The notes beneath the pieces were generated by a model. It was not told where the DNA came from and ran no database searches. It worked only from the letters and a program-made list of their open reading frames with translations. A DNA stretch of 64,000 nt from DTYU01 sp040756575 (lineage in GTDB: Bacteria; Bacillota; Desulfotomaculia; Desulfotomaculales; Ammonificaceae). This document shows, in pieces, positions 41,135 through 50,652 of this stretch. Positions within the stretch are counted from its first letter, which is position 1, and each line of letters opens with the position of its first letter. The stretch lies in assembly GCA_040756575.1 (NCBI GenBank), contig JBFLYP010000001.1, positions 62,001 through 126,000 on the forward strand, written 5' to 3'. Made by a program: the position numbers and the translations under genes.

Positions 41135-42319
41135 TCAGTCCCCCAACAGCAGGCGGGCAAAGCTGGTTCCTGTAGGCCAGTCAAGGTTAAAAAAAGAGGC
41201 GACTGTTGCACCTAAATCGGCCAGACTGCTCCTTGTTCCGAGCGGCACTCCGGGTTTAAGACGCGGCCCCCACGCTAACAGAGGCACGTATTCCCGCGAA
41301 TGGTCTGTGCTTGCGGTAGTGGGGTCGCACCCGTGGTCGGCAGTGATGAAAACGGCCCCCTCCTCCGCAACCGCACCGAGAAGCTCCGGCACGGCGTCGT
41401 CGAACTCTTTCAGCGCTCCGGCAAAACCCGCTGCATCATTTCTGTGGCCGTAAAGGGTGTCGAAGTCTACCAGGTTTGTAAAAACAACCCCCGGCGACAT
41501 TTCCCGTACTGCCGCTATCGTTTGCCTAATGTTGTCGGCGTTGTTCTTCACCGGAAGGCTCCCGGTTATGCCGCGTCCGGCGAAGATATCCTTAATTTTG
41601 CCGACACCCACCACTTTGTAACCTTGCTGCACGAGCGCATCCAGTACCGTAGGGCGAGGCGGCGGCAGCGAAAAATCGTGTCGCCGCGCCGTCCGCTGAA
41701 AACTTCCCGGTTTACCGATAAAGGGGCGGGCAATCACCCGCGCCACCGCATGCTCTCCGGACAAAATCTCCCGGGCAATCGTGCACATACGGTAGAGTTC
41801 CTCCACGGGTATGATTTCCTCATGCGCCGCAATCTGAAACACGCTGTCCGCCGAGGTATAGACGATGGGGAAGCCGGTCCGCAGGTGGTCGGGGCCGAGT
41901 TCCTCAATAATTGCTGTTCCCGAAGCCGGTTTGTTACCGAGCACCCGCCGCCCAGTCCTTTCTTCAAAGGAAAGAATCACTTCCGGAGGAAACCCGTGCG
42001 GGTAAACAGGAAAGGGGCGATCCAGTATCACCCCCGCAAGTTCCCAGTGGCCGGTGGTGGTGTCCTTCCCGGGAGAGCGTTCTGCCATCTTCCCCCAGGC
42101 AGCGGCCGGGCGTGCCACTGGGGGTACCCCTCTGATCCTCCCGATGTTACCTAACCCAAGATTCTCCAAATTCGGCAGGTCGAGACCGCCCACAGCCTCA
42201 GCAAGGTTGCCTAAGGTATTGCTCCCTTCGTCGCCGTAACGGGCCGCATCAGGTAAAGCCCCGATTCCCGTGCCGTCAAGAACCACAATGACTACTCTTG
42301 TGATTAACGTTTTAGACAA
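41135..42319 (-). CDS. deoB: Phosphopentomutase
   Basis: DeoB converts (deoxy)ribose-1-phosphate to the 5-phosphate, linking nucleoside breakdown to central metabolism. The 394-residue protein is of the alkaline-phosphatase superfamily. It has the metal-binding start VVIVVLDGTGIGALPDA, the conserved GKDTTTGHWELAG with the phospho-acceptor threonine, and the C-terminal metal ligands in FITADHGCDPTTASTDHSRE. The annotated TTG start has no strong ribosome site; later in-frame starts would cut into the core strand. It is separate from pdp, its usual operon partner. Confidence 0.94.
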   Translation of the reverse strand: MSKTLITRVVIVVLDGTGIGALPDAARYGDEGSNTLGNLAEAVGGLDLPNLENLGLGNIGRIRGVPPVARPAAAWGKMAERSPGKDTTTGHWELAGVILDRPFPVYPHGFPPEVILSFEERTGRRVLGNKPASGTAIIEELGPDHLRTGFPIVYTSADSVFQIAAHEEIIPVEELYRMCTIAREILSGEHAVARVIARPFIGKPGSFQRTARRHDFSLPPPRPTVLDALVQQGYKVVGVGKIKDIFAGRGITGSLPVKNNADNIRQTIAAVREMSPGVVFTNLVDFDTLYGHRNDAAGFAGALKEFDDAVPELLGAVAEEGAVFITADHGCDPTTASTDHSREYVPLLAWGPRLKPGVPLGTRSSLADLGATVASFFNLDWPTGTSFARLLLGD

Positions 42320-42396
42320 TCGGATACCACGCCTTATTCAACAACCTTAATTTAAGTAATCCCCCGTTCTTAATAAAAAAACCGGCCTGCGGTAGC

Positions 42397-43272
42397 TTAA
42401 CCGGTTAACTGGCTGTCACGCTGCATATCCCGGTGCCGCACCGTAACCTGATAGTCCTTTGATACAAGGATTTCCTCAAGCCGGTTCACAATGGCGACCG
42501 ACCGGTGGCGGCCGCCGGTACATCCGACTGCCACGGTAAGCATCGTTTTCCCTTCATTCATATAGAGGGGAATTAAAAACTCAATCAGACTGGTGAACTT
42601 GGTTAGAAACTCCACAGTCACCGGCTGTGAAAAAACATAATCTTTAACCGGGGTCTGATCGCCTGTGAGCGGCCGCAAGCGTGAAATATAGTGCGGGTTG
42701 GGCAAAAAACGGACGTCTATTACCAGGTCGGCGTCGAGCGGGATGCCGTACTTATAACCGAAGGAAAGAAGGGTGATCCGAAACCGCCGTTCAGCCTCCT
42801 CGGCGCCGAACAAAACGGTCAATTGTTCCTTAAGTTGCTGGGCGGAAAGGTTACTGGTATCAATCACTTTATGCGCGGATCCCCGCAGCTCCTCGAGTCT
42901 CGCCCTCTCTTTCCGAATAGAGTCCAAGAGCTCACCGCCCAGAGGGTGCGGCCGGCGCGACTCCTTAAAACGGCGGACAAGGGTTTCATCCGAGGCTTCC
43001 AGGAAAACGATCTCGTATGGTATGGATTCCCTATTAAACTCTGCTAAAACCTCAAAAACCGCGTCAAAAAGCTCTCCACCGCGTATGTCGACAACCAGGG
43101 CAATGCGCTGGATCGGTGCCGCAGCGCCGGCACAGAGATCCGCAAACTTGGGGATGAGGGAGGGCGGAAGGTTGTCCACACAGAAAAAGCCGACATCCTC
43201 AAGGCACCTCAGGGCCTGGGTTTTTCCGGCACCCGAAAGTCCCGTTACGATCACCAATCTGGGAAGCGGCAT
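42397..43272 (-). CDS. rapZ: RapZ/YvcJ-type nucleotide-binding protein
   Basis: RapZ-family proteins are P-loop proteins; in E. coli RapZ guides RNase E to the GlmZ sRNA, and in Bacillus YvcJ affects competence. The 291-residue product has the Walker A motif VIVTGLSGAGKTQALRCLED, the CVDNLPPSLIPKF box and the C-terminal GCTGGRHRSVAIVNRL. The ATG follows AGGAAGG. In most Firmicutes it precedes yvcK and whiA; here neither follows, and deoB comes next. Confidence 0.95.
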   Translation of the reverse strand: MPLPRLVIVTGLSGAGKTQALRCLEDVGFFCVDNLPPSLIPKFADLCAGAAAPIQRIALVVDIRGGELFDAVFEVLAEFNRESIPYEIVFLEASDETLVRRFKESRRPHPLGGELLDSIRKERARLEELRGSAHKVIDTSNLSAQQLKEQLTVLFGAEEAERRFRITLLSFGYKYGIPLDADLVIDVRFLPNPHYISRLRPLTGDQTPVKDYVFSQPVTVEFLTKFTSLIEFLIPLYMNEGKTMLTVAVGCTGGRHRSVAIVNRLEEILVSKDYQVTVRHRDMQRDSQLTG

Positions 43273-43423
43273 ATACTTACCTTCCTTGCTCGAAGTCTTA
43301 AGATCAATCCAAGAATTCAGACGGGGCAGATTTGAGAGTCAGCCGCCGTTTATCTCAGCACAAAGGTGAAGCTTATCCTGCGGTTACCGAGAATCAGATC
43401 ACCGCAATACTTCCGTACGGTTT

Positions 43424-44491
43424 CTATGTAGGATGCTTGGCCAATTCTCCCTTTAATAAGTCTATAACCTTGACCGGCCCTGGGTCAATGCCGTATAACA
43501 CCGCAAGATAAGCGCTCGCCCAGTCACCCAGGTAAATAAGCGAGTAAAGCCGTGCCAGCAGCCCGTCGCCGGTAGAAGTTACCTCCGTTACCCCGGCCAC
43601 CCTTTCTGCAATTATCCGGCGGGTGATCTCCATCCGGTATCCTACCCTCGAGTGATCTCCCTTGTCTCTCAGCATAACCACCCAGAGTTTCCGGATGAGC
43701 TCTTCCGGCTGTTCAAAACCCACTATTTCGTTATGGTTTAGCTCCGGAAAAACGTTCCAGTACGCCGGTGCCTTGGCATTCTCATTAATCTGACCCTTCC
43801 AGCGCTGGGCCACCACATCAGTTGTGCCGCTGACCCCCCACATTACCGGAATATGGTCTTTAAAGTTGAGCGCCAGTTGTTTGGCTGGATTCTTCTCCAC
43901 CGGTGTATCCAGCCCATAGTCGGCCGCGTAACTGTTAAGTACGCGGGCAAGTTCGGTGACCTCGCCGGTAAGCCCGTTGAGCATTCCGAGTCGTTCGAGA
44001 ACGGCAAGCATCGGTATGAAAAGATAGCCCGTTGCCGCTCGGGGAGCGAGGCCCGCGGGCACCTGGATTACGGGAACACCGTCCCGGTCCGCCAGAGCCT
44101 TGAGTTTACCACCGGAGGTCAGGGTAACAATGATACTGCCCTTATCCCGCGCGTGTTGATACGCACTAAGGGTTTCTTCGGTATTGCCCGAGTAGCTTAC
44201 CGAAAAAACCAGCGTGTTGCCGTCCACAAAAGCAGGAAGGGTATAGTCGCGGTTTACAACCACCGGTACGCCGAGGTGCTCCTGACAGTAAACCCGCAGC
44301 AGGTCGCCGCCGATGGCCGAACCGCCAAGGCCGGTTACGACTACCGCACTCACCTTTTGAACCGCGGGCAGTATAGCTCCTCGCCCGGCTTCATATGCTT
44401 TTAAACACTGCTCACCGAGCCCTGCAAGAGAAGAAAAGAAGCCCGTGCTGTCCGCCGCTTTAAGCGATTCCACGTTGTTCAGACCAACCAT
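43424..44491 (-). CDS. Bifunctional phosphoglucose/phosphomannose isomerase
   Basis: This SIS-domain isomerase interconverts glucose-6-P or mannose-6-P with fructose-6-P. The 355-residue protein has VVVTGLGGSAIGGDLLRVY, the SIS motif FSVSYSGNTEETLSAYQHAR, and ATGYLFIPMLAVLERLGM in the family-specific order; PELNHNEIVGF carries the conserved Glu-Leu-Asn-His-Asn. The ATG at 44491 follows GAGGAGGG, inside the last codons of the debranching enzyme gene, which overlaps it by 32 bases. The overlap and shared strand mark co-expression in a glycogen/sugar unit. Confidence 0.92.
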   Translation of the reverse strand: MVGLNNVESLKAADSTGFFSSLAGLGEQCLKAYEAGRGAILPAVQKVSAVVVTGLGGSAIGGDLLRVYCQEHLGVPVVVNRDYTLPAFVDGNTLVFSVSYSGNTEETLSAYQHARDKGSIIVTLTSGGKLKALADRDGVPVIQVPAGLAPRAATGYLFIPMLAVLERLGMLNGLTGEVTELARVLNSYAADYGLDTPVEKNPAKQLALNFKDHIPVMWGVSGTTDVVAQRWKGQINENAKAPAYWNVFPELNHNEIVGFEQPEELIRKLWVVMLRDKGDHSRVGYRMEITRRIIAERVAGVTEVTSTGDGLLARLYSLIYLGDWASAYLAVLYGIDPGPVKVIDLLKGELAKHPT

Positions 44492-46475
44492 TCTTTCCCT
44501 CCTCAACTTTGCTCAACCCTGGGTTGCCGTCCAGCACATCTTCAACATACGCCCGCAGCACCTCCGCCACACCCCAGGCCTGGGCGAAACACCCCCTCGG
44601 CCAGTGGGGCTCGTCACCGTCGAAGATTTCGGAAATGTGCCCGATGCCGTGGTCGCTCAGATGGTCAATGAAGGGTGCGAGAAAGGCACGGGCCCGCTCC
44701 CGGCTCGCCTCCGAACGGTGATATACCTTGCGGTAGGCGGTGACAAAGGGACCGATAAGCCAGCTCCACACCGTACCCTGGTGGTACGCGGCATCACGGC
44801 TCCTCCGGTCTCCGTAATAGCGCCCCCTATAAGCTGGATCCTGCGACGAAAGGGAGCGCAGCCCGTAAGGAGTGTAAAGCTCGTCCTCGACCCGCCTCAC
44901 CACCGCCCGGGCCTGCTCCAGGCTCAAGGGAGAGTGGGGAAGGCTTACGGCGAACACCTGGTTCGGTCGAACGCTCGCGTCCTTGTCCTCCTCTCGGATT
45001 ACATCGTAAAGATAGCCGTCGGGGTGCCGAAACGCGGCAAACCCTTTGCGAACCTTTTCGCGAAGCCCGCTGTAAGGAAAGTTTGTTCCGAAATGCGTGC
45101 AAAGGTTTTCTAAGATGCAGACCGCGTTGTACCAGAGCGCGTTTATTTCTACAGCCTTTCCGTGACGGGGTGTCACCACCCAATCATCAACCTTGGCGTC
45201 CATCCAGGTAAGTTGCGTGGCCGGGCTGCCGGCTGTTATCAAACCGTCATGGTCCATTCCGATCCCAAAAGGCGCTCCTTCTGCATACCTTTTCAGGATT
45301 TCTACCATCACCGGGAGCAAATCCCCGACAAAGTCCTCGTCCCCCGTATATTGCAGGTACTTGTAAACCGCCTGAAAGTACCAGAGAGCGGCGTCCACCG
45401 TGTTGTAAACCGGTTCTTGACCCCCTTCGGGGAAAAAGTTCGGCAAAAGGCCTTCTTTTACGTAGCGGCTGAAGAATTCGAGTATTTCACGGGCGATCTG
45501 GTACCGGCCGGTCACCATGGTGAGCCCCGGGAGAGCGATCATGGTGTCGCGCCCCCAATCCGTAAACCAGGGATAACCCGCTAAGATTGTGGAGGTGTTT
45601 TGCTCTGCCCTTTTCACTATGAAGGCGTCCGCAGCGCGGACCAGCGACCGGGCAAAGGGGTCGGTCAAACCGGACAGTTTTTCCAGCGCCTCGATTCTCC
45701 TGACTTCTTTCGCAAGCAAATGTTCGGCCTGTGCCGGCTCAGGACCTTCACCTACAGAAGCGACCACCACGACAAGTTTTTCTGCTTCAGCAGGCAGTTT
45801 TACCCTGAAACTGCCCGGAAGATAGTGGTCTTCCCAAGGGTTAAGGCCCCGCTCCTCCTCCGCCGGGTAGCGCATCCCGTAAAACCAGTCCGGGGAAGCG
45901 GTATATTCGCCGCTGCTGCTGCGCAGCAAAAGCGGAGGAATATCCTCCCGCGCTGTTATCCTGACACCCCCGGCAATCGGCTGCTGGTAGAAGTCGATTT
46001 GCCCCCGGTAAGTGTTCCCGTGGTAGTCGCGGCAGTTCGCAAAAGGAACTATGACCAGGTCCGCCGCCGGTCCCCCGTTATATATGTAGTAAATAACGAC
46101 GGTCGCATTCACTCCGTAAGGCATGAAAACGGTCTTCCTTAAGAGAATGTGCCCGAAGGAGTAAATGAATTCTGGGAAGGGGTTAAATTCCGCACGCTGA
46201 AGGTGTACAAAGCCATTCCCGGTCAGACCGTTAGCAACACAGTTTGCCGACAAGTCGTAATAAATACCGCCTGTAGCTATTCGCTCGTCAAGTTTGGCAA
46301 GAAAAAGATATCTTTTCACGGGAGGCGCCAGCGCCGCGATGAGCAGCCCGTGGTACCGCCGGGTATTGACTCCGATCAGGGTTCCGGAGGCAAAACCGCC
46401 CAGGCCGTTGGTCACAAGCCATTCCCGCTCACAACCTCTTTTAAAGGTACGCCACGCCTCTTTACCAAAATGCAT
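44460..46475 (-). CDS. Amylo-alpha-1,6-glucosidase / glycogen debranching enzyme (GH133-type)
   Basis: This enzyme hydrolyses alpha-1,6 branch points of glycogen-like glucans. The 671-residue protein has the N-terminal beta domain, REWLVTNGLGGFASGTLIGV and NTRRYHGLLIAALAPPVKRY. The (alpha/alpha)6 catalytic domain contains LAGYPWFTDWGRDTMIALPG, with the catalytic-region Asp, GLLPNFFPEGG and YHQGTVWSWLIGPFVTAYRK. GGAGG lies before the ATG. The 3' end overlaps the isomerase gene. With the ROK kinase upstream this suggests breakdown of storage glucan to glucose and fructose phosphates. Confidence 0.95.
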   Translation of the reverse strand: MHFGKEAWRTFKRGCEREWLVTNGLGGFASGTLIGVNTRRYHGLLIAALAPPVKRYLFLAKLDERIATGGIYYDLSANCVANGLTGNGFVHLQRAEFNPFPEFIYSFGHILLRKTVFMPYGVNATVVIYYIYNGGPAADLVIVPFANCRDYHGNTYRGQIDFYQQPIAGGVRITAREDIPPLLLRSSSGEYTASPDWFYGMRYPAEEERGLNPWEDHYLPGSFRVKLPAEAEKLVVVVASVGEGPEPAQAEHLLAKEVRRIEALEKLSGLTDPFARSLVRAADAFIVKRAEQNTSTILAGYPWFTDWGRDTMIALPGLTMVTGRYQIAREILEFFSRYVKEGLLPNFFPEGGQEPVYNTVDAALWYFQAVYKYLQYTGDEDFVGDLLPVMVEILKRYAEGAPFGIGMDHDGLITAGSPATQLTWMDAKVDDWVVTPRHGKAVEINALWYNAVCILENLCTHFGTNFPYSGLREKVRKGFAAFRHPDGYLYDVIREEDKDASVRPNQVFAVSLPHSPLSLEQARAVVRRVEDELYTPYGLRSLSSQDPAYRGRYYGDRRSRDAAYHQGTVWSWLIGPFVTAYRKVYHRSEASRERARAFLAPFIDHLSDHGIGHISEIFDGDEPHWPRGCFAQAWGVAEVLRAYVEDVLDGNPGLSKVEEGKNGWSEQRGIA

Positions 46476-46571
46476 CCATTTTCCTCCAATTCTTCATCCT
46501 TAAACACGCCTTTCGCTGCACTCAGGCACAAAACCTTATGAAATGTTTTTCAGATTTCCGCCTTTATCCTT

Positions 46572-47528
46572 CTATTCCGGTTTCAAGGCATACGCTACCG
46601 CCCCGAGCACCCCTGAGCGTCCGCCAAGGGCGGCCGTAACCAACCGGGCACCCTGAAATGCGCTTGGCAGGGCGCGGCGCCTGACCTCGCCGTCCAGCGT
46701 CTCCCAAAAAAACGCGGCGCTTTTCATCATCCCGCCGCCCAATACAACCATCTCCGGATTGAGAAGGTTTAGAACCGCGGCAACCCCGATCCCGAGCCAG
46801 CGAGCGGCAGAATCGAAAAGTTGCTGCGCTTCGGCATCACCCTGGGCTGCAGCCGAACCTACAGTTTTAGCGGTGACCGCCTCTGGTTTGCCACCGGCCA
46901 ACGATAGCATCACCCGACCGGCACCGTGGGCGATGAGCTTTCTTGCTTCGCGGGCCACTGCCGTTCCGGAGGCAAGTGCCTCCAGACATCCCCGGTTACC
47001 GCAATGGCACTCAGGTCCGTCAGGCAAAACTGTGATATGTCCGATTTCACCCGCTCCATAGCCGGTTCCCCTGTAGATTTTTCCACCCATGACCAGCCCC
47101 CCGCCGATCCCGGTACTGACGGTAATGTAAACCATATCCACAGCGTCCTTTCCCGCCCCGTAAACAAACTCTCCCCAGGCAGCAAGGTTTGCGTCGTTTT
47201 CGAGAAAAACAGGAACGCCTACAAGCTCTTCCAGGGACGCTTTGAGCGGTACATTACGCCAGCCGAGGTTAGGTGCTACGTGGACAACACCCTTTGCAAC
47301 ATCCAGCGGACCCGGAGCTCCTAGTCCGATGCGAAGGGGTTTACCCGATACCCCCGCAAGCCGCTTCACCTCGGCCACAGTTTCTGCAATCCGTCTGAGC
47401 ACACTTTCGTAACCTTCTGCTGCCATGGTAGGAACCTTGACCTCCGACAGCAACTCGCCGTCAACCGTCGCCAGCGCGGTATAGATCTTAGTGCCCCCAA
47501 GGTCAACACCTACCACAAAATCGCTCAC
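46572..47528 (-). CDS. glk: ROK-family glucokinase
   Basis: This enzyme phosphorylates glucose or a related sugar with ATP. The 318-residue protein has VVGVDLGGTKIYTALATVDG (phosphate loop), FLENDANLAAWGEFVYGAGK, TVSTGIGGGLVMGGKIYRGT and the ROK zinc motif HITVLPDGPECHCGNRGCLE. Of the two starts, GTG at 47528 fits the GGAGGAGG site better than ATG at 47534, which has no spacing. No DNA-binding domain is present, so it is a kinase and not a NagC-type regulator. It feeds the isomerase in this sugar cluster. Confidence 0.93.
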   Translation of the reverse strand: MSDFVVGVDLGGTKIYTALATVDGELLSEVKVPTMAAEGYESVLRRIAETVAEVKRLAGVSGKPLRIGLGAPGPLDVAKGVVHVAPNLGWRNVPLKASLEELVGVPVFLENDANLAAWGEFVYGAGKDAVDMVYITVSTGIGGGLVMGGKIYRGTGYGAGEIGHITVLPDGPECHCGNRGCLEALASGTAVAREARKLIAHGAGRVMLSLAGGKPEAVTAKTVGSAAAQGDAEAQQLFDSAARWLGIGVAAVLNLLNPEMVVLGGGMMKSAAFFWETLDGEVRRRALPSAFQGARLVTAALGGRSGVLGAVAYALKPE

Positions 47529-47534
47529 GCCCAT

Positions 47535-47798
47535 CCTCCTCCGAGAATGCGTTCTTCTTCCGTGGGGTGCGGCGATGAGCTTCGCATTGCTGCGTCAGGC
47601 TCACCGCCACTTCTCACTTCCCAATCAGTCCCCTCCGGCTGCGCCTTCCTTGTACTGCTCGCTCCTCGCCGCGTTCCGTTTATGTCACTCTTCTGCATCT
47701 AAGTAACCAGCTACAGGTCTATTCGCATCCATTTTCTTTCTTCGTTGTGCGGCTTGCCGCGTGTGGCACTCCTTAAGAAACAAGCCGCTGATTACGGC
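47535..47798 (-). repeat. Repeat-rich leader of the ROK kinase gene, with left-half copy D of the dispersed repeat
   Basis: At 47738-47772, read on the minus strand, GGAGTGCCACACGCGGCAAG then CCGCACAACGAAG matches the left half of the dispersed repeat, keeping the GCGGC/GCCGC hairpin. The right half is absent. Nearer the gene, 47549-47584 is a 36-base segment that recurs, with two mismatches, at 59969-60004 inside the decayed pRiA4b gene. It ends just before the GGAGGAGG ribosome site. No gene lies in this 264-base stretch. Confidence 0.75.
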
Positions 47799-48602
47799 TC
47801 ACTCCCCCAAAATTAACGTTTCGATCGCAATCGCCACCCCATCCTCGTCATTCCCGGGCGTTACGTGCGCAGCGTAACCCTTTATCTCAGGGCGGGCGTT
47901 ACCCATCACCACCGCCACACCGGCAAATTCAAGCATCGGGATGTCATTGTAGCCGTCTCCGATGGCCATAACCTCCTCCCGGCTGATCCCCAGCTCCGCC
48001 GACAGGTGCTTGAGCGCCTCTCCTTTTGTAGCCCGCGGTTCCGAGAACTCAAGGAAATACGGCTTTGATTTGCTGACGTGCAGTACACCATCATACCGCG
48101 ACAGAAGCTCCGGCAGAAGCAGGTCGATTTCCCTCTCCGGTGCGATCATCACTATCTTAGTCGGCGGAACCCGCAAAAAGCGAAGCAGATCTCCCACCAC
48201 CCGCGGCTCGACCCCTGAAATCCTGGCATACCGCTCCCCTTCCGGTGTTAAGCGGGGCATACAAAGCGTGTCATCCACGTAAACCTGAAGGTGCAAACCG
48301 GCAGGAGAAAGGCGTTCGATCACGTCGACCGCAAGCTCGAGCGGCACCGGCCGGTAATAAAGCTCCCTCCCCGTGCGGTGCTCCTTAACAAGCGCTCCCT
48401 GGTAAGTGATAAGCGGCGTTTCAAGTTCAAGTTCCCAGGCAAAAGGAACGGCGGCGGGGAACATCCGGCCGGTGGCCAGGACAACATAGACGCCTTGTGT
48501 CACTGCCCGGCTTACGGCCCTTTTGACCCGCGGCGATATTTGAAGCTTTGAATTAAGGAGCGTATCGTCGAGGTCCACAGCGACAAGTCTAATCCTATTC
48601 AA
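47799..48602 (-). CDS. Cof-type HAD-superfamily phosphatase
   Basis: The 267-residue protein is a HAD hydrolase of the Cof/YbjI group, acting on small phosphorylated metabolites. It has motif I in VAVDLDDTLLNSKLQISP, motif II in VVLATGRMFPAAVPFAWELE, motif III at KGEALKHLSAELGIS and motif IV in VMAIGDGYNDIPMLEFAGV, with a C2 cap between. Its start overlaps the end of uvrC by eight bases, so translation is coupled. The substrate is unknown; the neighbourhood suggests a sugar phosphate. Confidence 0.93.
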   Translation of the reverse strand: MNRIRLVAVDLDDTLLNSKLQISPRVKRAVSRAVTQGVYVVLATGRMFPAAVPFAWELELETPLITYQGALVKEHRTGRELYYRPVPLELAVDVIERLSPAGLHLQVYVDDTLCMPRLTPEGERYARISGVEPRVVGDLLRFLRVPPTKIVMIAPEREIDLLLPELLSRYDGVLHVSKSKPYFLEFSEPRATKGEALKHLSAELGISREEVMAIGDGYNDIPMLEFAGVAVVMGNARPEIKGYAAHVTPGNDEDGVAIAIETLILGE

Positions 48603-50475
48603 CTTTTCCCCCTTTTAACTCCCCTCCGTGCAAATACCCGAACACAGCTTCCGCTGCCCGCCGGTTCATTCCCGGGGTGCGGGAAAGCTCCTCTATCCCG
48701 GCTGCCCTGAGCGCATCAATTGAGGTATACGCTCGCAAAAGCGCCCGGCGCCGGACCGGCCCTATCCCTTCAATTTCCTCCAGCACCGACTTGAGGCCGG
48801 CAGCCCGCCGCTTGCGGTGAAACGCAACCGCAAACCGGTGTGCCTCGTCCCTGACCCGTTGTAAAAGCCTTAAGGCGCTGCTGTCGGCCGGAATTATTAT
48901 CGGATCCCTTTCCCCCGGCCGGTAAAGCCATTCGTTTTCTTTTGCCAACCCGAATACCGGTATTTTTTCGAGACCGAATTCATCCAGAACCTCCCGCGCG
49001 ACGGCCGCCTGCCCCGCCCCGCCGTCAACCAGCACTAAATCGGGAAGCGGGAGAAACTTCGCCGAACGGGGAGCGATCTGCTTCGCCGCGATACCGCATT
49101 CTTCTTCCCTGGCCCGCGCTAACCTTCTCTTAAGCGTCTCCCGCAAAGCAGCATAGTCGTCCGGTTTTCCCGCAGGGTTAACGGCAAAACGACGGTAACC
49201 GCTCCTGTAAGGCTTGCCTTGCTTGAAGACAACCATTGCCGCGACCGGCGCAGCTCCCTGCAGGCAAGAAGCATCGTACCCCTCAATCCGCTGGGGCGGC
49301 GACTCCAGTCCGAGCAAGCCGGCCAGTGCCGCAACGGCGTCCTCGTTTATCGCCACCGCTTCCTCCGCATCCTCGAGCGCAAGGACGGCGTTTTTCTCAG
49401 CCAGTGACAGGAGTTCTCTTTTTCTGCCGCGACGAGGGACGGTGAAAAATACCGTTTTCCCGGCTCTACCCTGGAGGTAGGCTTTCAGGGCTGCTCCGTC
49501 CTCTTCCTCGAGTTCCAGCGGGAGGATTACCTCCCGCGGGATCGATTCCGCAACGCCGCTGTAATACTGTTTCAAAAAGCCGGCCAGTACTGCGGCGTCT
49601 GTTGAGCCCGCCGAACCTGCCAACGAGAATCCCGCCTCACCAACAAGTCTGCCTTCACGGATCTGGAGAACAGCCGCCGCCGCACCATTACCCCTGCGCC
49701 CGAGGGCGACAACGTCCTGGTCCTCTTCGCCGTTCGAGACTACCCGCTGCCTCGCCAGGATCGTGTCAAGCGCCCGGAGGCGGTCGCGGAGCACCGCCGC
49801 CTTTTCAAACTCCAGCTTAGCGGCCGCCGCCTCCATTTCCTCCCGGAGACGGTTTATTACCGCTTTGTAACGCCCTTCAAGGAAAAGGCAGAGCGCCTCC
49901 ACCCCCTGGCGGTACGCTCTCGGGTCTACCTGCCCGGTGCAGGGTCCCGGGCAGCGCTTGATGTGATAATTCAAGCAGGTCCGGCTGCGGTTGGGTTCCG
50001 TCCCCTTACAGGAGCGGTACGGAAAAACGGTGCGCAAGAACCGGAGCGTTTCGTATACCGCCCCCGCACGGGTGTAGGGCCCGAAGTAACGTGCGCCGTC
50101 CCGCGACCGCCGCCGGGAAAAGAGCACGCGCGGGTATTCTTCCTGTACCGTCACCTTTATGTAGGGGTAGCTCTTATCGTCTTTAAGCACCACGTTGTAC
50201 CGGGGACGGTGCTTCTTGATCAGATTGGCCTCCAGAATCAGGGCTTCAACATCATTTTCGGTAACAATATAAGAAATGTCGGCAGCTCTCTCCACGATCG
50301 CCTGGACCTTGGCGTGCTGCCCGTTTTGGAAATAGGTTCGCACCCGGTTTCTGATCGACGAAGCCTTACCCACATAGAGAACCTCTCCTGCCGCGTCCCG
50401 GAAAAGGTACACGCCGGGCTGTTCGGGAAGCCTCTTTGCCTTTTCCGCCACATCATATTCCAACATACCTGCCAC
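48595..50475 (-). CDS. uvrC: UvrC, excinuclease ABC subunit C
   Basis: UvrC makes both incisions in nucleotide excision repair after recruitment by UvrB. The 626-residue protein has the GIY-YIG nuclease (QPGVYLFRDAAGEVLYVGKA), the UvrB-interacting UVR motif (AKLEFEKAAVLRDRLRALD) and the RNase H-like C-terminal nuclease (PDLVLVDGGAGQAAVAREVL). Tandem helix-hairpin-helix motifs (GIGPVRRRALLRAYTSIDAL) end it. Start is probably the GTG at 50475 or the ATG three codons later. It follows uvrA after a 177-base spacer filled with repeats. Confidence 0.95.
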   Translation of the reverse strand: MAGMLEYDVAEKAKRLPEQPGVYLFRDAAGEVLYVGKASSIRNRVRTYFQNGQHAKVQAIVERAADISYIVTENDVEALILEANLIKKHRPRYNVVLKDDKSYPYIKVTVQEEYPRVLFSRRRSRDGARYFGPYTRAGAVYETLRFLRTVFPYRSCKGTEPNRSRTCLNYHIKRCPGPCTGQVDPRAYRQGVEALCLFLEGRYKAVINRLREEMEAAAAKLEFEKAAVLRDRLRALDTILARQRVVSNGEEDQDVVALGRRGNGAAAAVLQIREGRLVGEAGFSLAGSAGSTDAAVLAGFLKQYYSGVAESIPREVILPLELEEEDGAALKAYLQGRAGKTVFFTVPRRGRKRELLSLAEKNAVLALEDAEEAVAINEDAVAALAGLLGLESPPQRIEGYDASCLQGAAPVAAMVVFKQGKPYRSGYRRFAVNPAGKPDDYAALRETLKRRLARAREEECGIAAKQIAPRSAKFLPLPDLVLVDGGAGQAAVAREVLDEFGLEKIPVFGLAKENEWLYRPGERDPIIIPADSSALRLLQRVRDEAHRFAVAFHRKRRAAGLKSVLEEIEGIGPVRRRALLRAYTSIDALRAAGIEELSRTPGMNRRAAEAVFGYLHGGELKGGKVE

Positions 50476-50652
50476 CCGCTGTGATTGTAAGGGATGGACC
50501 TTTAAGGTCCGTTCAACGTTATAAAGAACATTGAACCCTGACCTTGCACCTCGAACCTCGACCCGACCCTAAACTCGAGCCATCTCAGCTAAACTTCGAA
50601 CCTCGAACCGACCCTAAACTCGATCCGTCTCAGCCTAACTTCGAACTTTTCC
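50476..50652 (-). repeat. uvrA-uvrC spacer: 45-base tandem repeat and right-half copy F of the dispersed repeat
   Basis: On the plus strand, 50552-50596 and 50597-50641 are two head-to-tail 45-base units beginning CGAACCTCGA that differ at about five positions; a third begins at 50642. They are built from heptamers such as TTCGAAC and CTCGAAC. Towards uvrC, about 50495-50530 contains, on the minus strand, TTTATAACGTTGAACGGACC then TTAAAGGTCC. This is the core of the right half of the dispersed repeat with a perfect GGACCT/AGGTCC stem. The segment is again directly upstream of, and collinear with, a gene. Confidence 0.8.
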
